7,786 nucleotides of DNA from Synechococcus sp. CO36386bin_37 (lineage in GTDB: Bacteria > Cyanobacteriota > Cyanobacteriia > PCC-6307 > Cyanobiaceae): assembly GCA_011525445.1 (NCBI GenBank), contig WTGE01000426.1:1-7786 (forward strand), written 5' to 3'. Below the pieces are notes generated by a model. It was given only the letters and a program-made list of their open reading frames with translations, was not told the DNA's origin and did not search any database. The position numbers and the translations under genes are program-made. Below are positions 6,519 to 7,786 of the stretch, piece after piece. Each line of letters starts with the position of its first letter. Positions within the stretch are counted from its first letter, which is position 1.

Positions 6519-7786
6519 TCACGTTGCTTCAATCGGTAGATCGCGATGGCTGAACTGCTTGTGCCCATCCGCAAAATCTGCGGCGATGTGCCCATCTCCA
6601 CGGATTCGATACCGATAAGTCACCAAACCCTCCAATCCAACGGGGCCACGTGGCGGCAATGTTTGCGTGCTGATTCCCACCTCAGCTCCAAAGCCATAAC
6701 GGAAGCCATCCGCAAAACGAGTTGAACAATTGTGATAGACACCCGCGCTATCGACGGCCCGCAAGAACATTTCAGCGGTTTCTGGATATGACGTCGCAAT
6801 CGCCTCGGTATGGCGAGAGCCGTAACGTCGAATGTGTTCGAGTGCCTCATCGAAATCCTTCACCACTCGCACAGCAAGCACAAGATCCAAATATTCCCTA
6901 GACCAATCGTCAGCAGTTGCGATCTGCTCTACACCAAGGTGAAGACTGGTCTCGTCGCCAAGCAGTCTTACGCCAGCTGCATGGAAGGCGGGAACGGCCT
7001 GTTCCAAAAAAGCCTGCGCACTGGCTGAATGAACCAGCAAGGTCTCGATGGCATTACAAGCGGCTGGATATTGGGTCTTGCTGTCAAGCGCAATGCGCAG
7101 TGCCTGGGAGTAATCGACTTGCTCATCCACATAAAGATGGCAGACCCCATCGGCATGGCCAAGCACTGGAATTCGGGTGTTGTCCTGGATGAAGCGCACA
7201 AACTCATTACTCCCTCGAGGAATAATCAGGTCAACCAAGCCATCAAGGCGCAGAAGAGCCAAGCTTTCCGATCGTGTTGTCAGCAAATCCAATGCATCTG
7301 CGGACACAGGGCTGCCTTTTAACCCCTCTTTTAAGGACTGCATCACAGCCTGGTTTGTGCGATTGGCTTCGCTTCCCCCCTTCAGGATGGCGCCATTACC
7401 GGAACGAATCGCCAGTGCAGCGATTTGAATCACGGCATCGGGCCTGGCTTCAAAAATCACCCCCAAAACACCGAGTGGAACAGTGACGCGCTCCATCACC
7501 AGACCATCCGCCAGCTCGCGATGCATCTGTCTTACTCCCAAGGGATCATCCAATGCGGAGAGTTGTCGGACGCCGGCGATGGCACCCGTCAGTTTGTGCG
7601 CGTCCAATTTCAGACGTGCGACCAAAGCCGGTGCGAGTCCGTCGGCTGAGGCCTGGACAAGATCTTCAACATTGGCAGCAACGATCCGATCAGCAGGGGC
7701 CTTACGTGAAGAGGCCATGCCTGCAAGAGCGTGTTGACCGATTGGAATCGAGTTCTGCCACAACCCAACCGAAGCACGCCCAGCAG
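6519..7786 (-). CDS. proA: Gamma-glutamyl phosphate reductase (glutamate-5-semialdehyde dehydrogenase), N-terminus cut by the window edge
   Basis: Second step of proline synthesis: NADPH-dependent reduction of glutamyl-5-phosphate to glutamate-5-semialdehyde, in the cytosol. The aldehyde-dehydrogenase-type fold is clear from [27 protein letters not shown], the catalytic-cysteine motif YPAACNAIE (Cys codon at 7058-7056), and the C-terminal [22 protein letters not shown]. The frame is open to the right edge, with 421 visible residues. The TTG at 7763 is therefore probably an internal Leu, and likely only a short N-terminal piece (perhaps 15-20 residues) is missing. All catalytic parts are present. 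The stop lies 5 bases before the chosen folB ATG. No regulatory site can be assessed because the promoter side is outside the window. GC content is about 52-57% in two hand-counted 60-base lines (6601-6660, 7081-7140), higher than in the membrane genes near the centre. Confidence 0.97.
   Translation of the reverse strand, partial: AGRASVGLWQNSIPIGQHALAGMASSRKAPADRIVAANVEDLVQASADGLAPALVARLKLDAHKLTGAIAGVRQLSALDDPLGVRQMHRELADGLVMERVTVPLGVLGVIFEARPDAVIQIAALAIRSGNGAILKGGSEANRTNQAVMQSLKEGLKGSPVSADALDLLTTRSESLALLRLDGLVDLIIPRGSNEFVRFIQDNTRIPVLGHADGVCHLYVDEQVDYSQALRIALDSKTQYPAACNAIETLLVHSASAQAFLEQAVPAFHAAGVRLLGDETSLHLGVEQIATADDWSREYLDLVLAVRVVKDFDEALEHIRRYGSRHTEAIATSYPETAEMFLRAVDSAGVYHNCSTRFADGFRYGFGAEVGISTQTLPPRGPVGLEGLVTYRYRIRGDGHIAADFADGHKQFSHRDLPIEAT

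Noticed and set aside
1..7786. tRNA, CRISPR array, insertion-sequence ends or the conserved Yfr1-type small RNA motif
   Set aside because: I looked for tRNA T-loop-like sequence, regularly spaced repeats, terminal inverted repeats with transposase-like frames, and the Yfr1 core on both strands and found none.

Overview
The window looks like marine picocyanobacterial DNA (Synechococcus/Cyanobium type). The basis is mixed. The protein sequences of PrlC, ProA and FolB read like that lineage, the genes are tightly packed with almost no intergenic space, and clear Shine-Dalgarno sequences are missing at nearly every start. The lineage is inferred from general familiarity, not from a search.

Layout. 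On the plus strand at the left edge is the C-terminal ~80% of an M3-family zinc oligopeptidase (prlC, 1-1671). It is followed about 10 bases later by an unrecognised 488-residue soluble protein (1682-3148). Everything to the right is on the minus strand. Read in the direction of transcription from the right edge, the order is proA (gamma-glutamyl phosphate reductase, N-terminus cut by the window), folB (dihydroneopterin aldolase), a small alpha/beta hydrolase of the lipase type, a 53-base gap, a DUF6629-type membrane protein, a five-segment membrane protein of unknown function, and a membrane-anchored serine-hydrolase-like protein. The two transcription directions converge at 3129-3148, where the 3' ends of the 488-residue gene and the membrane hydrolase gene overlap by 20 bases.

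How the genes fit together. proA, folB and the small hydrolase are chained by start/stop overlaps or near-overlaps and look like one operon of housekeeping genes (proline synthesis, folate synthesis, an esterase). The next three minus-strand genes (5480 down to 3129) are also closely spaced, down to a 4-base ATGA overlap. They encode only membrane or membrane-anchored proteins, and parts of them are clearly more AT-rich than proA. I read them as an accessory membrane module placed between core genes. Its function is not known.

The most interesting signal is in the membrane hydrolase gene. At the junction between its two-helix membrane anchor and its catalytic domain are two in-frame -1 slippery heptamers (A_AAA_AAG and T_TTT_TTA). 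The second is followed, after a 7-base spacer, by a small stem-loop. A -1 shift at either would terminate within a few codons and give an anchor-only protein of 114 residues. This is a hypothesis from sequence only.

No stretch of more than 60 bases lacks a gene. I found no tRNA, rRNA, CRISPR array, insertion sequence or convincing intrinsic terminator.
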